Below are positions 16,876 to 25,327 of a stretch of DNA of 64,000 nt, piece by piece. Numbering within the stretch: position 1 is the first letter of the stretch; each line of letters begins with the position of its first letter. The translations under genes were made by a program, and so were the position numbers. Below the pieces are notes generated by a model, which ran no database searches, had not been told where the DNA came from, and was given only the letters and a program-made list of their open reading frames with translations. Origin of the DNA: Methylobacterium sp. R2-1 (GTDB lineage: Bacteria; Pseudomonadota; Alphaproteobacteria; Rhizobiales; Beijerinckiaceae); the NCBI RefSeq assembly GCF_014191355.1, contig NZ_JACHWM010000006.1, positions 62,001-126,000 of the forward strand, read 5' to 3'.

Positions 16876-18264
16876 ATGGTCTGGACCCGCGAGATTCCCT
16901 TCATCGACCCGGTCGCGGCCGCGGCGCGGCTCGCCCGGCTGCCCGGACTCGCCTTCCTCGACAGCGCCATGCGGCACGATACGCTGGGCCGCGTCTCGGT
17001 GCTGGCCGCCGACCCGTTCGGGCGGTTCCGCTATCGCGACGGCCGTGCGACCCTGGATGGGCGCGCGGTGCCCGGCTCGCCCATCGAGGCGCTGCGGGCC
17101 TGCCTCGCGCCCTACCGTCTGGCGCCCCGGCCCGACCTGCCGGCTTTTCCAGGAGCCGCGATCGGCTACTTCGCCTACGATCTCGGCGCGAGCCTGGAGC
17201 GGGTCGCGTCCCCGGCGCGCCGGGCGGGGCTCACCGACGACATCGCCTTCAACCTCTACGACACCCTGGTGGCGGTCGATCATGGCCGGGGGACCTGCCT
17301 GCTGATCGCCACCGGCTTTCCCGAGGCCGACGGACCGGCCCGCGCGGCACGGGCGCGGGCGCGGCTCGACGCCTTCGCCGATTGGCTCGCCGCACCGTCC
17401 GAGCCATTGCCGAAATGGACCGGCGCCCAGCTCACATGGCGCACGAATTTCTCGCGGCAAAGCTATGAGAGAGCAGTCGAAAAGGTGCGTGATTATATCC
17501 GCGCCGGCGACATCTATCAGGCCAATATCGCCCAGCGCTTCGCCGCCGACCTACCGCCCGACTTCGACCCGTTCGCCTTCTACCGGCGGCTTCGCGAGAC
17601 CAACCCCGCGACCTTCGGCGCCTATCTCGATTTCGAGGGGCTCACCGTCGCGTCCTCCTCGCCCGAGCGCTTCCTCAAGTTGGAGGGGCGGGCGGTCGAG
17701 ACGCGGCCGATCAAGGGCACCGTGGCCCGCGATCCCGATCCCGCCCGCGATGCCGAGATCGCCGCCGCGCTTGCACGCAATCCGAAGGAGCGGGCCGAGA
17801 ACATCATGATCGTGGATCTGCTGCGCAACGACCTGTCGCGGGTGTGCGAGCCCGGCAGCGTGCGGGTGCCGACCCTGTGCGGGCTGGAATCCTATGCCGG
17901 CATCCACCATCTCGTCTCGGTGGTGACGGGCACGCTCCGCGAGGGTTCGGATGCTCTCGACCTCATCCAAAAAACCTTTCCCGGGGGCTCGATCACCGGC
18001 GCGCCGAAGCTCAGGGCCATGGACATCATCACCGAGATCGAGACTGACGCGCGCGAGCTCTATTGCGGGGCGATCGGCGCGCTCGGCTTCGACGGATCGC
18101 TCGATACCTCGATCGCGATCCGCACCGTGTTCATGGACAAGGGACAGGCCGTGCTCCAGGCCGGCGGCGGCGTGACGCTGCTCTCCGAGCCCGGCCCCGA
18201 ATACGAGGAGACGCTGACCAAGGCGGCCCGCGTCTTCGCGGCCTTCGAGGAGGAGGCGCCATGA
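16876..18264 (+). CDS. pabB: Aminodeoxychorismate synthase component I
   Basis: A 462-residue chorismate-binding enzyme that, with PabA-derived ammonia, converts chorismate to 4-amino-4-deoxychorismate for folate. The N-terminal domain contains AIGYFAYDLGASLE. The C-terminal chorismate-binding domain shows PIKGT near residue 279, where the Lys marks PabB rather than anthranilate synthase TrpE, then IMIVDLLRNDLSRVC, GGSITGAPK and GAIGALGFDG. The start is ATG 16876. Its stop overlaps the next start as ATGA (18261-18264), so translation is coupled to pabA. Confidence 0.93.
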   Translation: MVWTREIPFIDPVAAAARLARLPGLAFLDSAMRHDTLGRVSVLAADPFGRFRYRDGRATLDGRAVPGSPIEALRACLAPYRLAPRPDLPAFPGAAIGYFAYDLGASLERVASPARRAGLTDDIAFNLYDTLVAVDHGRGTCLLIATGFPEADGPARAARARARLDAFADWLAAPSEPLPKWTGAQLTWRTNFSRQSYERAVEKVRDYIRAGDIYQANIAQRFAADLPPDFDPFAFYRRLRETNPATFGAYLDFEGLTVASSSPERFLKLEGRAVETRPIKGTVARDPDPARDAEIAAALARNPKERAENIMIVDLLRNDLSRVCEPGSVRVPTLCGLESYAGIHHLVSVVTGTLREGSDALDLIQKTFPGGSITGAPKLRAMDIITEIETDARELYCGAIGALGFDGSLDTSIAIRTVFMDKGQAVLQAGGGVTLLSEPGPEYEETLTKAARVFAAFEEEAP

Positions 18265-18890
18265 TCCTCGTCGTCGACAACTACGATTCCTTCGTCTTCA
18301 ACGTGGTGCGCTACTTCGAGGAGTTGGGCGAGACCGTCGAGGTCGTGCGCAACGACGCGCTCGATGTAGCCGGCATCCGCGCGCGGAACCCTGAGGCGGT
18401 GGTGATCTCGCCCGGCCCCTGCACCCCGGCGGAGGCCGGCGTGAGCCTGCCGGCCATCCGCGAATTGTCCGGCGAGGTGCCGATCCTCGGCGTCTGCCTC
18501 GGCCATCAGGCGATCGGCGCGGCCTTCGGCGGCCGGGTCGAGCGGGCGGGCCGCCCACTCCACGGCCACGCCACGCCGATCCGGCACGGGGGCGAGCGGC
18601 TGTTCGCAGGGCTGCCGCAGCCGATGCAGGTCGGGCGCTATCACTCGCTGATCGTGGCGCCGACGCCGGAGATGGAGCGGCATCTCACGGTCGATGCCGC
18701 CTCCGGGGAGGGCGAGGTGATGGCGCTGTCGCACCGCAGCCACCCGACCTGGGGCATCCAGTTCCACCCGGAATCGGTGCTGACCGAGAACGGCCACGCG
18801 CTGTTCGCCAACTTCCTGAAGGGCGCCCGCGCGTGGCGGGAGGCGGACGCGTCGGAGCGGACGGACAGGCTCGCCGATGCTGTGGTCTAA
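18261..18890 (+). CDS. pabA: Aminodeoxychorismate synthase glutamine amidotransferase component
   Basis: A 209-residue class-I glutamine amidotransferase that releases ammonia for PabB. The catalytic triad is intact: Cys79 in LGVCLGHQAIG, His169 and Glu171 in IQFHPES. The N-terminus ILVVDNYDSFVFNVV is typical of the PabA/TrpG family. Its place between pabB and pabC argues for folate synthesis; a shared role with anthranilate synthase is possible, since some bacteria use one subunit for both. ATG 18261 overlaps the pabB stop by four bases, and its 3' end overlaps pabC by 14. Confidence 0.93.
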   Translation: MILVVDNYDSFVFNVVRYFEELGETVEVVRNDALDVAGIRARNPEAVVISPGPCTPAEAGVSLPAIRELSGEVPILGVCLGHQAIGAAFGGRVERAGRPLHGHATPIRHGGERLFAGLPQPMQVGRYHSLIVAPTPEMERHLTVDAASGEGEVMALSHRSHPTWGIQFHPESVLTENGHALFANFLKGARAWREADASERTDRLADAVV

Positions 18891-19734
18891 CGGGCGGCTG
18901 GTCGAGGGCGGCACCCTCCCCTTCGCCATGGGGGACCGGGGCCTGCTGCTCGGCGACGGTGTGTTCGACACCGCCCTCGCGATTCAGGGGCAGGTCGCCT
19001 TCGAGGCCGCCCATGTCGCCCGCCTCGCCGCCGCCGCGGAGGTGCTCGGCTTCGCGAGCGCGCGGGAGCGGATCGTCGAGGCGATGCGCGCGCTGGCTAG
19101 CACCGCGCCGCTCGCGGCGATCCGCACCACGCTGACCCGCGGCCCCGGTCCGCGCGGTCTGGCGCCCCCACCCGAGCCGAACCCGTTCCTGTTCGGCAGC
19201 GCTGCGCCGGCCCGCGCCGCCCTGTTCTTCGCCCCCCTGCGGCTCACGCTCACGGAGATCGCCCGCAACGAGACCTCGCCGGCCGCGCGCCTCAAGACCC
19301 TCGGCTATCTCGATGCGGTGCTCGCCGCCCGCGCGGCGCAGGCGCAAGGCTTCGACGAGGCTCTGTTCCTGAACACGAAGGGCCGCGTGGCCTGCGCCGG
19401 CACCGGCAATTTTTTCGGGATTTTCGGAGGGACGCTGGTCACGCCGCCGCTGGAGGATGGCGTCCTACCGGGTATCGTTCGGGCCGAACTTTTGTCGAAG
19501 CTCGCGCCGAGCCTCGGCATCGCGGTCGAAGAGCGCCCTCTCCTGCCCTCGGAGTTGGAGGCCGCGGAGGCCCTGTTCGTCACCAACTCGCTGCGCCTGC
19601 TCGCGCCCGTGACGGCGCTCGGTGCGCAACCCTATGACAGCGCCCGGCATGGGACGGTTCGCAGACTCTGCGCGGCTTTGCGGGAGACGGTGGCGGGAGA
19701 GTGCGGCGTCGAGGCGGACGCCCTCGACCCCTGA
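18877..19734 (+). CDS. pabC: Aminodeoxychorismate lyase, fold-type IV PLP enzyme
   Basis: A 285-residue pyridoxal-phosphate enzyme that splits aminodeoxychorismate to 4-aminobenzoate and pyruvate. The PLP-binding Lys is Lys140 in RLKTLGYLDAVLA. Other family marks are GDRGLLLGDGVFDT, CAGTGNFFGI and FVTNSLRLLAPV. Branched-chain or D-amino-acid aminotransferases share this fold, but the operon with pabB and pabA makes the PabC role the best call. The start ATG 18877 lies within the pabA 3' end. It converges on pncA with only 10 bases between the stops. Confidence 0.88.
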   Translation: MLWSNGRLVEGGTLPFAMGDRGLLLGDGVFDTALAIQGQVAFEAAHVARLAAAAEVLGFASARERIVEAMRALASTAPLAAIRTTLTRGPGPRGLAPPPEPNPFLFGSAAPARAALFFAPLRLTLTEIARNETSPAARLKTLGYLDAVLAARAAQAQGFDEALFLNTKGRVACAGTGNFFGIFGGTLVTPPLEDGVLPGIVRAELLSKLAPSLGIAVEERPLLPSELEAAEALFVTNSLRLLAPVTALGAQPYDSARHGTVRRLCAALRETVAGECGVEADALDP

Positions 19735-19744
19735 TCCCGAGATC

Positions 19745-20371
19745 TCAGCCGAACGCCGCGCTGGCGATGCGCCCGATACCGGCCTGCTCCATCGCTGCCC
19801 AGGCGCGCGCCAGCGAGCCGTCGAGATCGATGCCGCGCACGGCATCCTCGATCACGAAGACGTCGAACCCGGCGGCGCGTGCATCCAGCGCGGTCCAGAG
19901 CACGCAGAAATCGGTGGCGAGGCCGGCGAGGAACAGGCGGGTCAGGCCACGCTCGGCGAGGTAGCCGGCCAGCCCGGTGCGGGTCCGCCGGTCGGCTTCC
20001 ATGAAGGCCGAGTAGCTGTCGATGCCGGGGTGGTAGCCCTTGCGGATCACCAGTTCGGCCCGCTCCGTCCTGAGGCCCGCGGCCAGCTCGGCGCCGTGGG
20101 TGCCCTGCACGCAGTGCTCCGGCCAGAGCACCTGTTCACCGTAGGGCAGCTCCGTCGTGTCGAAGGGTGCCTTGCCCGGATGGCTGCCGTGGAACGAGGC
20201 ATGGCCGGGCGGGTGCCAGTCCTGGGTGAGGATGACGTGAGGAACGCACGCGCTCAGCCGGTTGAGCGGGGCGATGACGGCGTCGCCGTCGGGCACGGCG
20301 AGCGCCCCGCCGGGCAGAAAATCGTTCTGCACATCAATGACGAGCAGAACATCGTGTTCGGTCAGTCTCAT
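19745..20371 (-). CDS. pncA: Nicotinamidase
   Basis: A 208-residue cysteine hydrolase that deamidates nicotinamide to nicotinate in NAD salvage. The catalytic set is complete: Asp13 in VIDVQNDFLPGG, Lys111 in VIRKGYHPGIDSYSAF and Cys156 in LATDFCV. Metal ligands are Asp51 and His53 in TQDWHPPGH and His86 in PEHCVQGTHG. ATG 20371 is chosen; a TTG at 20398 would add nine residues. It lies downstream of the quinone-reductase gene on the same strand, but strong hairpins at 20388-20428 separate them. Confidence 0.94.
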   Translation of the reverse strand: MRLTEHDVLLVIDVQNDFLPGGALAVPDGDAVIAPLNRLSACVPHVILTQDWHPPGHASFHGSHPGKAPFDTTELPYGEQVLWPEHCVQGTHGAELAAGLRTERAELVIRKGYHPGIDSYSAFMEADRRTRTGLAGYLAERGLTRLFLAGLATDFCVLWTALDARAAGFDVFVIEDAVRGIDLDGSLARAWAAMEQAGIGRIASAAFG

Positions 20372-20387
20372 CGCCAAGTCCAGGGTT

Positions 20388-20428
20388 CCGAGGGACAAGT
20401 CCCTCGGCGGGTCCGGGCAGAGCCCGGA
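20388..20428 (-). terminator. Two adjacent hairpins after the quinone reductase gene
   Basis: CCGAGGGAC (20388-20396) pairs perfectly with GTCCCTCGG (20399-20407), and TCCGGGC (20412-20418) with GCCCGGA (20422-20428). They lie just past the end of the leftward quinone-reductase gene and ahead of pncA. No long T-run is visible, so the terminator call rests on the stems. Confidence 0.5.
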
Positions 20429-20453
20429 ATCCCTTCGTCCTAGGATACGGGGA

Positions 20454-21425
20454 TCACGGCGTCATCACCGTCGTCCCGGTCGTCTGCCGCCCCGCGAGAT
20501 CGCGGTGAACCTGCGCCGCGTCGGCGAGCTTGGCGCGGGCGTGGATCGGGATTTTCACCGCGCCGCTCGCCACCACCTCGAACAGCTCGGCCGCGTTGGC
20601 GTCGAGGCTTTCGCGGGTGGCGATGTGGGTGAAGAGCGTCGGGCGGGTGGCGTAGAGCGAGCCCTTGGCGGCGAGGATGCCGATGTCGAAGGCCTCGATC
20701 GCCCCTGAGGACGAACCGAAGCTCGCGAAGATGCCGAAGGGGGAAAGGCAATCGAGCGAGGCGGGGAAGGTCGCTTTGCCGACGCCGTCATAGACCACCG
20801 ACACGCCCTTGCCCCCGGTGATCTCTTTTACCCGAGCGGCGAAATCCTCGTCGCGGTAGAGGATGACGTGGTCGCAGCCGTGCGCGCGTGCCAGCTCCGC
20901 CTTCTCGGCCGAGCCGACGGTGCCGATCACGGTGGCGCCGAGATGCTTGGCCCATTGCGTGGCGATGAGCCCGACACCGCCGGCGGCGGCGTGGAACAGG
21001 ATCGTGTCGCCGGGCTGCACCCGGTAGGTCCGGCGCAGCAGGTACTGCGCGGTGAGACCCTTCAGCATCATCGCCGCGGCGGTCTCGTCGGAGATCGCGT
21101 CGGGCACGTGGACGACGCCTTGTGCTGCGACCACGACCTCCTCGGCATAGGTGCCGGTGGCGCCGGCATAGGCGACGCGCTCGCCGAGGCGGAAATCGGT
21201 GACGCCCTCGCCGAGCGCATCGACCACGCCCGCGCCCTCCTTGCCGAGGGTGAAGGGAAGCGAGGGCGCCTTGTAGGCGCCGGAGCGGAAGTAGATGTCG
21301 ATGAAGTTGACGCCGATGGCGGTCTGGCGGACGCGGATCTGGCCCGGCCCCGGCTCGGGCGAGGGCACGTCCTCGTAGACCATCGCCTCCGGCCCGCCGT
21401 AGGCGTGCACTCGGATCGCCTTCAT
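20454..21425 (-). CDS. qor: NADPH:quinone oxidoreductase, zinc-independent MDR family
   Basis: A 323-residue enzyme of the quinone oxidoreductase branch of the medium-chain dehydrogenases, reducing quinones with NADPH. It begins with the family pattern GGPEAMVYEDVP and AIGVNFIDIYFRSG, has the nucleotide-binding loop HAAAGGVGLIATQWAKHLGA and lacks the zinc-ligand cysteines of alcohol dehydrogenases. YDGVGKATFPASLDCL is also typical of this branch. The start is ATG 21425. It seems to be a single gene with hairpins beyond its stop. Confidence 0.92.
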   Translation of the reverse strand: MKAIRVHAYGGPEAMVYEDVPSPEPGPGQIRVRQTAIGVNFIDIYFRSGAYKAPSLPFTLGKEGAGVVDALGEGVTDFRLGERVAYAGATGTYAEEVVVAAQGVVHVPDAISDETAAAMMLKGLTAQYLLRRTYRVQPGDTILFHAAAGGVGLIATQWAKHLGATVIGTVGSAEKAELARAHGCDHVILYRDEDFAARVKEITGGKGVSVVYDGVGKATFPASLDCLSPFGIFASFGSSSGAIEAFDIGILAAKGSLYATRPTLFTHIATRESLDANAAELFEVVASGAVKIPIHARAKLADAAQVHRDLAGRQTTGTTVMTP

Positions 21426-21599
21426 CGCGTTCTCCCGCGTTCTTGAGTCTCGAACTCCGGGCGAGATATCGGTCCGGCGGAGCGAAGCAAGGGTCGCGCG
21501 CCACTGCCTTGCGCTTATGCCCGAAGCACACCGGCCAGGCGCAGGGGCAAAGGCTTGGAAACAGCTCGGAGCGGTGGCCCTGCCGGGCGCTGGTGTCCG

Positions 21600-21827
21600 C
21601 TATCCTTCCCGAATCGCGACCTGCATGCCCATGCCCGACAGACACCGCTCGATGCGCTCCGTGAGTTCGGGCGTCAGCTCGCGCACCTGGACGTGCAGCG
21701 TGCCGGTATCCTCCGGGCGCACGGTGACCCGGTAGCGCAGACCCTCATCCTCCATCTGGCGCAGCAGGTTGCCGCTCGCCGTGGTCATCGCGGTGATATG
21801 CTGCTCGACCAGTTCGGGCTTCATCAT
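21600..21827 (-). CDS. Small protein of unknown function, second gene of a coupled pair
   Basis: A 75-residue protein starting MMKPELVEQHITAMTT, with charged helices and a beta-rich middle (RYRVTVRPEDTGTLHVQVREL) ending CLSGMGMQVAIREG. No membrane segment is seen and I recognise no family. Its start overlaps the stop of the gene upstream (21824-21827), so it is translationally coupled to it. The gap to the quinone reductase gene downstream is 174 bases. Confidence 0.65.
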   Translation of the reverse strand: MMKPELVEQHITAMTTASGNLLRQMEDEGLRYRVTVRPEDTGTLHVQVRELTPELTERIERCLSGMGMQVAIREG

Positions 21828-22027
21828 CCGCGATCGCCCTGCCCGCCGCCCGTGCCCGCCCGCTGGGGCGTGGCGGCACCGTCGCCCTTCTCGCGCGGCG
21901 GCTGAACGTTCTGGACCGGCGGAAACAGCCGTGCGAGCCCGCGCGCGACCCCCGAGAGGATGGGATCGAAGGAGGATTCGAGCCGTGTCCGTCCGGTGTC
22001 CGGCTGCGAGGTGATGAATGGCTTCAT
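21824..22027 (-). CDS. Small protein of unknown function, first gene of a coupled pair
   Basis: A 67-residue protein starting MKPFITSQPDTGRTRLE, with one amphipathic stretch (FDPILSGVARGLARLFPPV) and a Gly/Pro-rich charged tail. GAGGGG precedes ATG 22027. It ends in an ATGATGA overlap with the next small gene, and the pair is divergent from the UbiH-type gene. The family is not recognised. A short exported or membrane-associated peptide cannot be excluded, but no signal peptide is evident. Confidence 0.6.
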   Translation of the reverse strand: MKPFITSQPDTGRTRLESSFDPILSGVARGLARLFPPVQNVQPPREKGDGAATPQRAGTGGGQGDRG

Positions 22028-22288
22028 GGAACGCCCCCCTCGGACGTCAATGATCGTTCTGGACCCCAGAGAGTGCGGCCAGAGCGCGCAGTTCTCTCAA
22101 CATAGGTTGGCAATGCAGCGCACGGGATTTGGTTTCATTTCCGTTCGATCGCGCTGTGCGCGAGCGCCCGTTCGCGCTCGGACCCTTCCGCCGCACTTGA
22201 CCCCGCGCCGGCCGCACCTCTGTAGAAAGTCGGCCTTCGATCTCCGCCCTGAGGGCACTTCAATGGGCACTTCAAGGAGTCTCCCGTC

Positions 22289-23542
22289 GTGACGGTCCCG
22301 GTGCAGACCTCCCTCGCCCGCCCCTCCCCGACCATCTCTCCCGTCTCCTCGCCGCCGCGCTTCGCCGTGGCCGTGGTGGGGGCCGGGGCCGCGGGGCTCG
22401 CCGCCGCCCTGGCGCTGGCCCGTGACGGGGTGGAGACCGCCCTCGTCGGACGTCACGCCCCGGTGGCGGACGGGCGCACCGTGGCTTTGCTCGACGGTTC
22501 GGTGCGCTTCCTCACCGTGCTCGGCGCCTGGACCGAGATCGCGTCGCACGCGAGCCCGCTCGCCGAACTCCAGATCGTCGACGATACGGGTAGCCTGTTC
22601 CGGCCGCCGCCCGCCCGCTTCTCGGCCTCCGAGATCGGCCTCGACGCCTTCGGCTGGAACGTCGAGAGCGCCCGCCTCGTCCAGACCCTGCGGAATCAGG
22701 TCCGCACCACGCCGGGTCTGACCCTGTTCGAGGCGGATTCGGCCGGGATGCGCCTTGAGGACGGCTTCGCCGTGCTGGACCTGGAGGACGGGCGCAGCCT
22801 CGCGGCGCAGCTCGTCGTCGGCGCCGACGGGGGCCGCTCGCCGCTGCGGGCGTCGTCATCCTTGCGCACCCGCGAATGGTCCTATCCGCAGGCGGCGCTC
22901 ACCACCCTGCTCGCCCATGACCGGCCCCACCGCGACATCTCCACCGAGTTCCACACCCGCAACGGACCCTTCACCCTGGTGCCGCTCCCCGGCGGCCACC
23001 GCTCCAGCCTCGTCTGGGTCACGGCGGAGCGGGCGGCCAAGCGGCTCTCGGGCCTCGACGATGCCGACCTCGCCGCGGCGGTGGAGCATCAGGCCCGCTC
23101 GATGCTGGGCGCCATGCGGATCGACGGCCCGCGCGGGCTCGTGCCGATGCGCGGCCTCTCGGTGGAGCGGCCGGTCGCCGACCGGCTCGCCCTGATCGGC
23201 GAGGCCGCCCACGTCTTCCCGCCGATCGGGGCGCAGGGCCTCAATCTCGGCCTGCGCGACGCGGCGGCCCTGCGGGACGCGGTGTTCTCCGCCCGCGAGG
23301 CGAACCGGGATCCGGGGGCGCCGGCCTCGCTCGCGGGGTTCGGGCGGGCACGGGGTGTGGATGCGCGCCTGCGCGGGGCGGCGGTGGACATGCTCAACCG
23401 CTCGCTGCTCACCGATTTCCTGCCCGTCGATGCCCTGCGGGGCCTCGGCCTCGTCGCGCTGAGCGCGATCCCACCCCTGCGGCGCATGGTGATGCGCGAG
23501 GGCGTACAGCCGCGCCTCGGCGCGCCGAGCCTGATGCGCTGA
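22289..23542 (+). CDS. UbiH/UbiF/Coq6-family FAD-dependent hydroxylase
   Basis: A 417-residue flavoprotein monooxygenase of the family that hydroxylates the ubiquinone ring. The FAD Rossmann motif is VVGAGAAGLAAALALAR. The internal DG motif is VVGADGGRSPLR, and the GD-type motif LIGEAAHVFPPIGAQGLNLGLRD has Glu where Asp is usual. The GTG start at 22289 has a strong AAGGAG nine bases ahead. Which ring position it modifies cannot be told from sequence. It ends just before a 24-bp perfect palindrome shared with the convergent DUF488 gene. Confidence 0.87.
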   Translation: MTVPVQTSLARPSPTISPVSSPPRFAVAVVGAGAAGLAAALALARDGVETALVGRHAPVADGRTVALLDGSVRFLTVLGAWTEIASHASPLAELQIVDDTGSLFRPPPARFSASEIGLDAFGWNVESARLVQTLRNQVRTTPGLTLFEADSAGMRLEDGFAVLDLEDGRSLAAQLVVGADGGRSPLRASSSLRTREWSYPQAALTTLLAHDRPHRDISTEFHTRNGPFTLVPLPGGHRSSLVWVTAERAAKRLSGLDDADLAAAVEHQARSMLGAMRIDGPRGLVPMRGLSVERPVADRLALIGEAAHVFPPIGAQGLNLGLRDAAALRDAVFSAREANRDPGAPASLAGFGRARGVDARLRGAAVDMLNRSLLTDFLPVDALRGLGLVALSAIPPLRRMVMREGVQPRLGAPSLMR

Positions 23543-23545
23543 TTC

Positions 23546-23594
23546 TTTCGGAGTTTCAGGCGCGTCCGCCGCGGACGCGCCTGAAACTCCGAAA
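23546..23594. terminator. Perfect 24-bp palindrome between convergent genes
   Basis: Positions 23546-23569 are the exact reverse complement of 23571-23594, with only the C at 23570 between them. The arms begin TTTCGGAGTTTCAGG. The element lies between the stops of the UbiH-type gene and the DUF488 gene, where a bidirectional terminator would be expected. No separate T-run follows on either strand. Confidence 0.75.
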
Positions 23595-23596
23595 AG

Positions 23597-24049
23597 TCAC
23601 AGAAATGCGCCGTAGAGGTCGACCGTGTCGAAGCCGCGCGGGGCCAACCGCTCGGCAAGCACGCGGCGGTGGCAGCGGGCGGGGTCGCGCTCGAAGCAGA
23701 GCAGGCAGACCGGCCGCTCGGCGGCCAGCTCCGCCAGGGCGTCGAGAGCCAGTCCCCCGTCGGCGGTATCGAGCACCTCCTCGCAATAGATTCGGCGCAT
23801 CAGCCCGGCATCGTGGGCGCGGGCCGCCTCGCGGCCGGATTTCGGTGTGCCGAGGCTGCGAAAGTGCTCGTAGCCCAGCCCGGCTTCGAGCAGTCCCGCC
23901 TTCAGGGCGCCCTTCGAGAAGCCGCGCTTGCGCGAGTTGGCCACGGCCCGCACGTCGGCGAGCACGGACACGTTCGCCTCCTTCAGGGCGGCGTGCAGGC
24001 GGTCCGGCGACAGGCCTTCGTATCCGATGGTGAACAGAGTCTTGCGCAT
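23597..24049 (-). CDS. DUF488 family protein
   Basis: A 150-residue cytosolic protein of the DUF488 family. It shows the family start TLFTIGYEGLSPDRLHAALK, the middle ADVRAVANSRKRGFSKGAL, and the conserved cysteine cluster VCLLCFERDPARCHRR near the C-terminus. The biochemical role of the family is not established. ATG 24049. It is convergent with the UbiH-type gene and divergent from the GH25 gene. Confidence 0.87.
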   Translation of the reverse strand: MRKTLFTIGYEGLSPDRLHAALKEANVSVLADVRAVANSRKRGFSKGALKAGLLEAGLGYEHFRSLGTPKSGREAARAHDAGLMRRIYCEEVLDTADGGLALDALAELAAERPVCLLCFERDPARCHRRVLAERLAPRGFDTVDLYGAFL

Positions 24050-24246
24050 CGAGGGCTCAGGGAAAATTCAGGGCCGGCAGGGTTTTAGATGGGAGCGCCT
24101 CGGCCGTTGGACAGCTCCGGCGGCGCCTATGTGCCTGGGGTGCAACGCCTTCCGAAAATCCGCCGCAATGCCAGCAAAGTTCTGTTAACCGGATCAAGGG
24201 CATCGAATACCCATTGAAGTCGCACGCGAGAAGTGGCGGGCCGTCG

Positions 24247-25098
24247 ATGTCGCTGGACACCGAAATTTCCTTGAGGCGCGCACCGGCTCCGCGCGGATGG
24301 ATCAAGCGCGGGCTCGCCGCCCTGCTGCTCTCCGGTCTCGCGGCCTGCGCCGCGCAGAACGACTTCTACCCCACCAAGGGTGACGCCAAGCCCCATCCCG
24401 GCGTGGCGCGGGCGAAGAGCCACCCGGTCCAGGGCATCGACATCTCGAAATGGCAGGGCCCCATCAACTGGGCCTCGGTCAAGGCGGCCGGCACGCAGTT
24501 CGCCTTCATCAAGGCGACGGAGGGCGGCGACCACGTCGACGAGCGCTTCCGTGAGAACTGGGACGGGGCTGGCCGCGCCGGCGTGCCGCGGGGCGCCTAC
24601 CACTTCGTGTTCTGGTGCCGGTCGGCCGAGGACCAGATGGCGTGGTTCAAGCGCAACGTGCCGAACGATCCGACCGCCCTCCCCCCTGTGCTCGACGTGG
24701 AGTGGAACGGCCACTCGGCCAAGTGCCCGAAGAAGCTGCCCAAGGCCCAGGCGCTGTCGATGATCCGCTACATGCTGGACGAGATGGAGGCCTATACCGG
24801 CAAGCGGCCGATCATCTACACGGACATCACCTTCCACAAGGACGTTCTCGAGGACGAGCTGCCCGACTACCCCCACTGGGTCCGCTCCACGGCGGCCGAG
24901 CCGGAGCAGCGCTACGCCAACCGCAAGTGGATGCTCTGGCAGTTCACCTCGACGGGCCGTGTGCCCGGCGTGCGTGGCGATGTCGATCGCAACGCCTTCT
25001 ACGGCAGCCCGACCGAGTGGGCCTCCTTCCTCGCCACCGACTGCGATCCGCGCGAGCATCGGCGCCTGTCGAGCCAGGGCCTCTGCACCGGCAAATAG
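24247..25098 (+). CDS. GH25 family lysozyme, predicted lipoprotein
   Basis: A 283-residue muramidase-like hydrolase expected to cut peptidoglycan. A basic head and hydrophobic stretch end in a lipobox, LSGLAAC, so it is probably a lipoprotein. The GH25 core has the catalytic Asp/Glu pattern: GIDISKWQG at the first strand and PPVLDVEWNG for the acid pair. Other family marks are FAFIKATEGGDHVDERF, GAYHFVFWC and MLWQFTSTGRVPGV. ATG 24247 is preferred over TTG 24214. Four extra cysteines in the mature part could form disulfides in the periplasm. Cell-wall remodelling is the likely role; a phage origin is less likely given single-gene context. Confidence 0.88.
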   Translation: MSLDTEISLRRAPAPRGWIKRGLAALLLSGLAACAAQNDFYPTKGDAKPHPGVARAKSHPVQGIDISKWQGPINWASVKAAGTQFAFIKATEGGDHVDERFRENWDGAGRAGVPRGAYHFVFWCRSAEDQMAWFKRNVPNDPTALPPVLDVEWNGHSAKCPKKLPKAQALSMIRYMLDEMEAYTGKRPIIYTDITFHKDVLEDELPDYPHWVRSTAAEPEQRYANRKWMLWQFTSTGRVPGVRGDVDRNAFYGSPTEWASFLATDCDPREHRRLSSQGLCTGK

Positions 25099-25250
25099 GG
25101 TGAAGCGAGGAACCGTCGGCGGTGCCGGTCGCACGGCCGGTCTCCCAGGTTGCTGTATCTTTTGCCGTGTTGCGCGTCTGCCCGCTTCGATAGAGGCGGG
25201 CCGTTCGCCTCCGCCCTGACCTGAATTTTTTCGTGTTCAACGCCGTCTTT

Positions 25251-25264
25251 GTCTACTTGTAGAC
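25251..25264. promoter_or_regulatory. Palindrome upstream of the Crp-type regulator gene
   Basis: GTCTAC-TT-GTAGAC is a perfect 14-base inverted repeat 63 bases ahead of the regulator start codon. Position and symmetry suit an operator, perhaps autoregulatory, though it does not match the classical CRP or FNR half-sites. Confidence 0.45.
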
Positions 25265-25327
25265 AGACTGCACGGCAACCTTTGCGCTAGGAGCCGGCTC
25301 GGCGACAGGACGGACTTCGAGTTGTAC

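Noticed and set aside
16876..18890. Possible anthranilate synthase (trpE/trpG) instead of pabB/pabA
   Set aside because: The PIKGT motif in the large subunit and the pabC neighbour favour the 4-aminobenzoate pathway.
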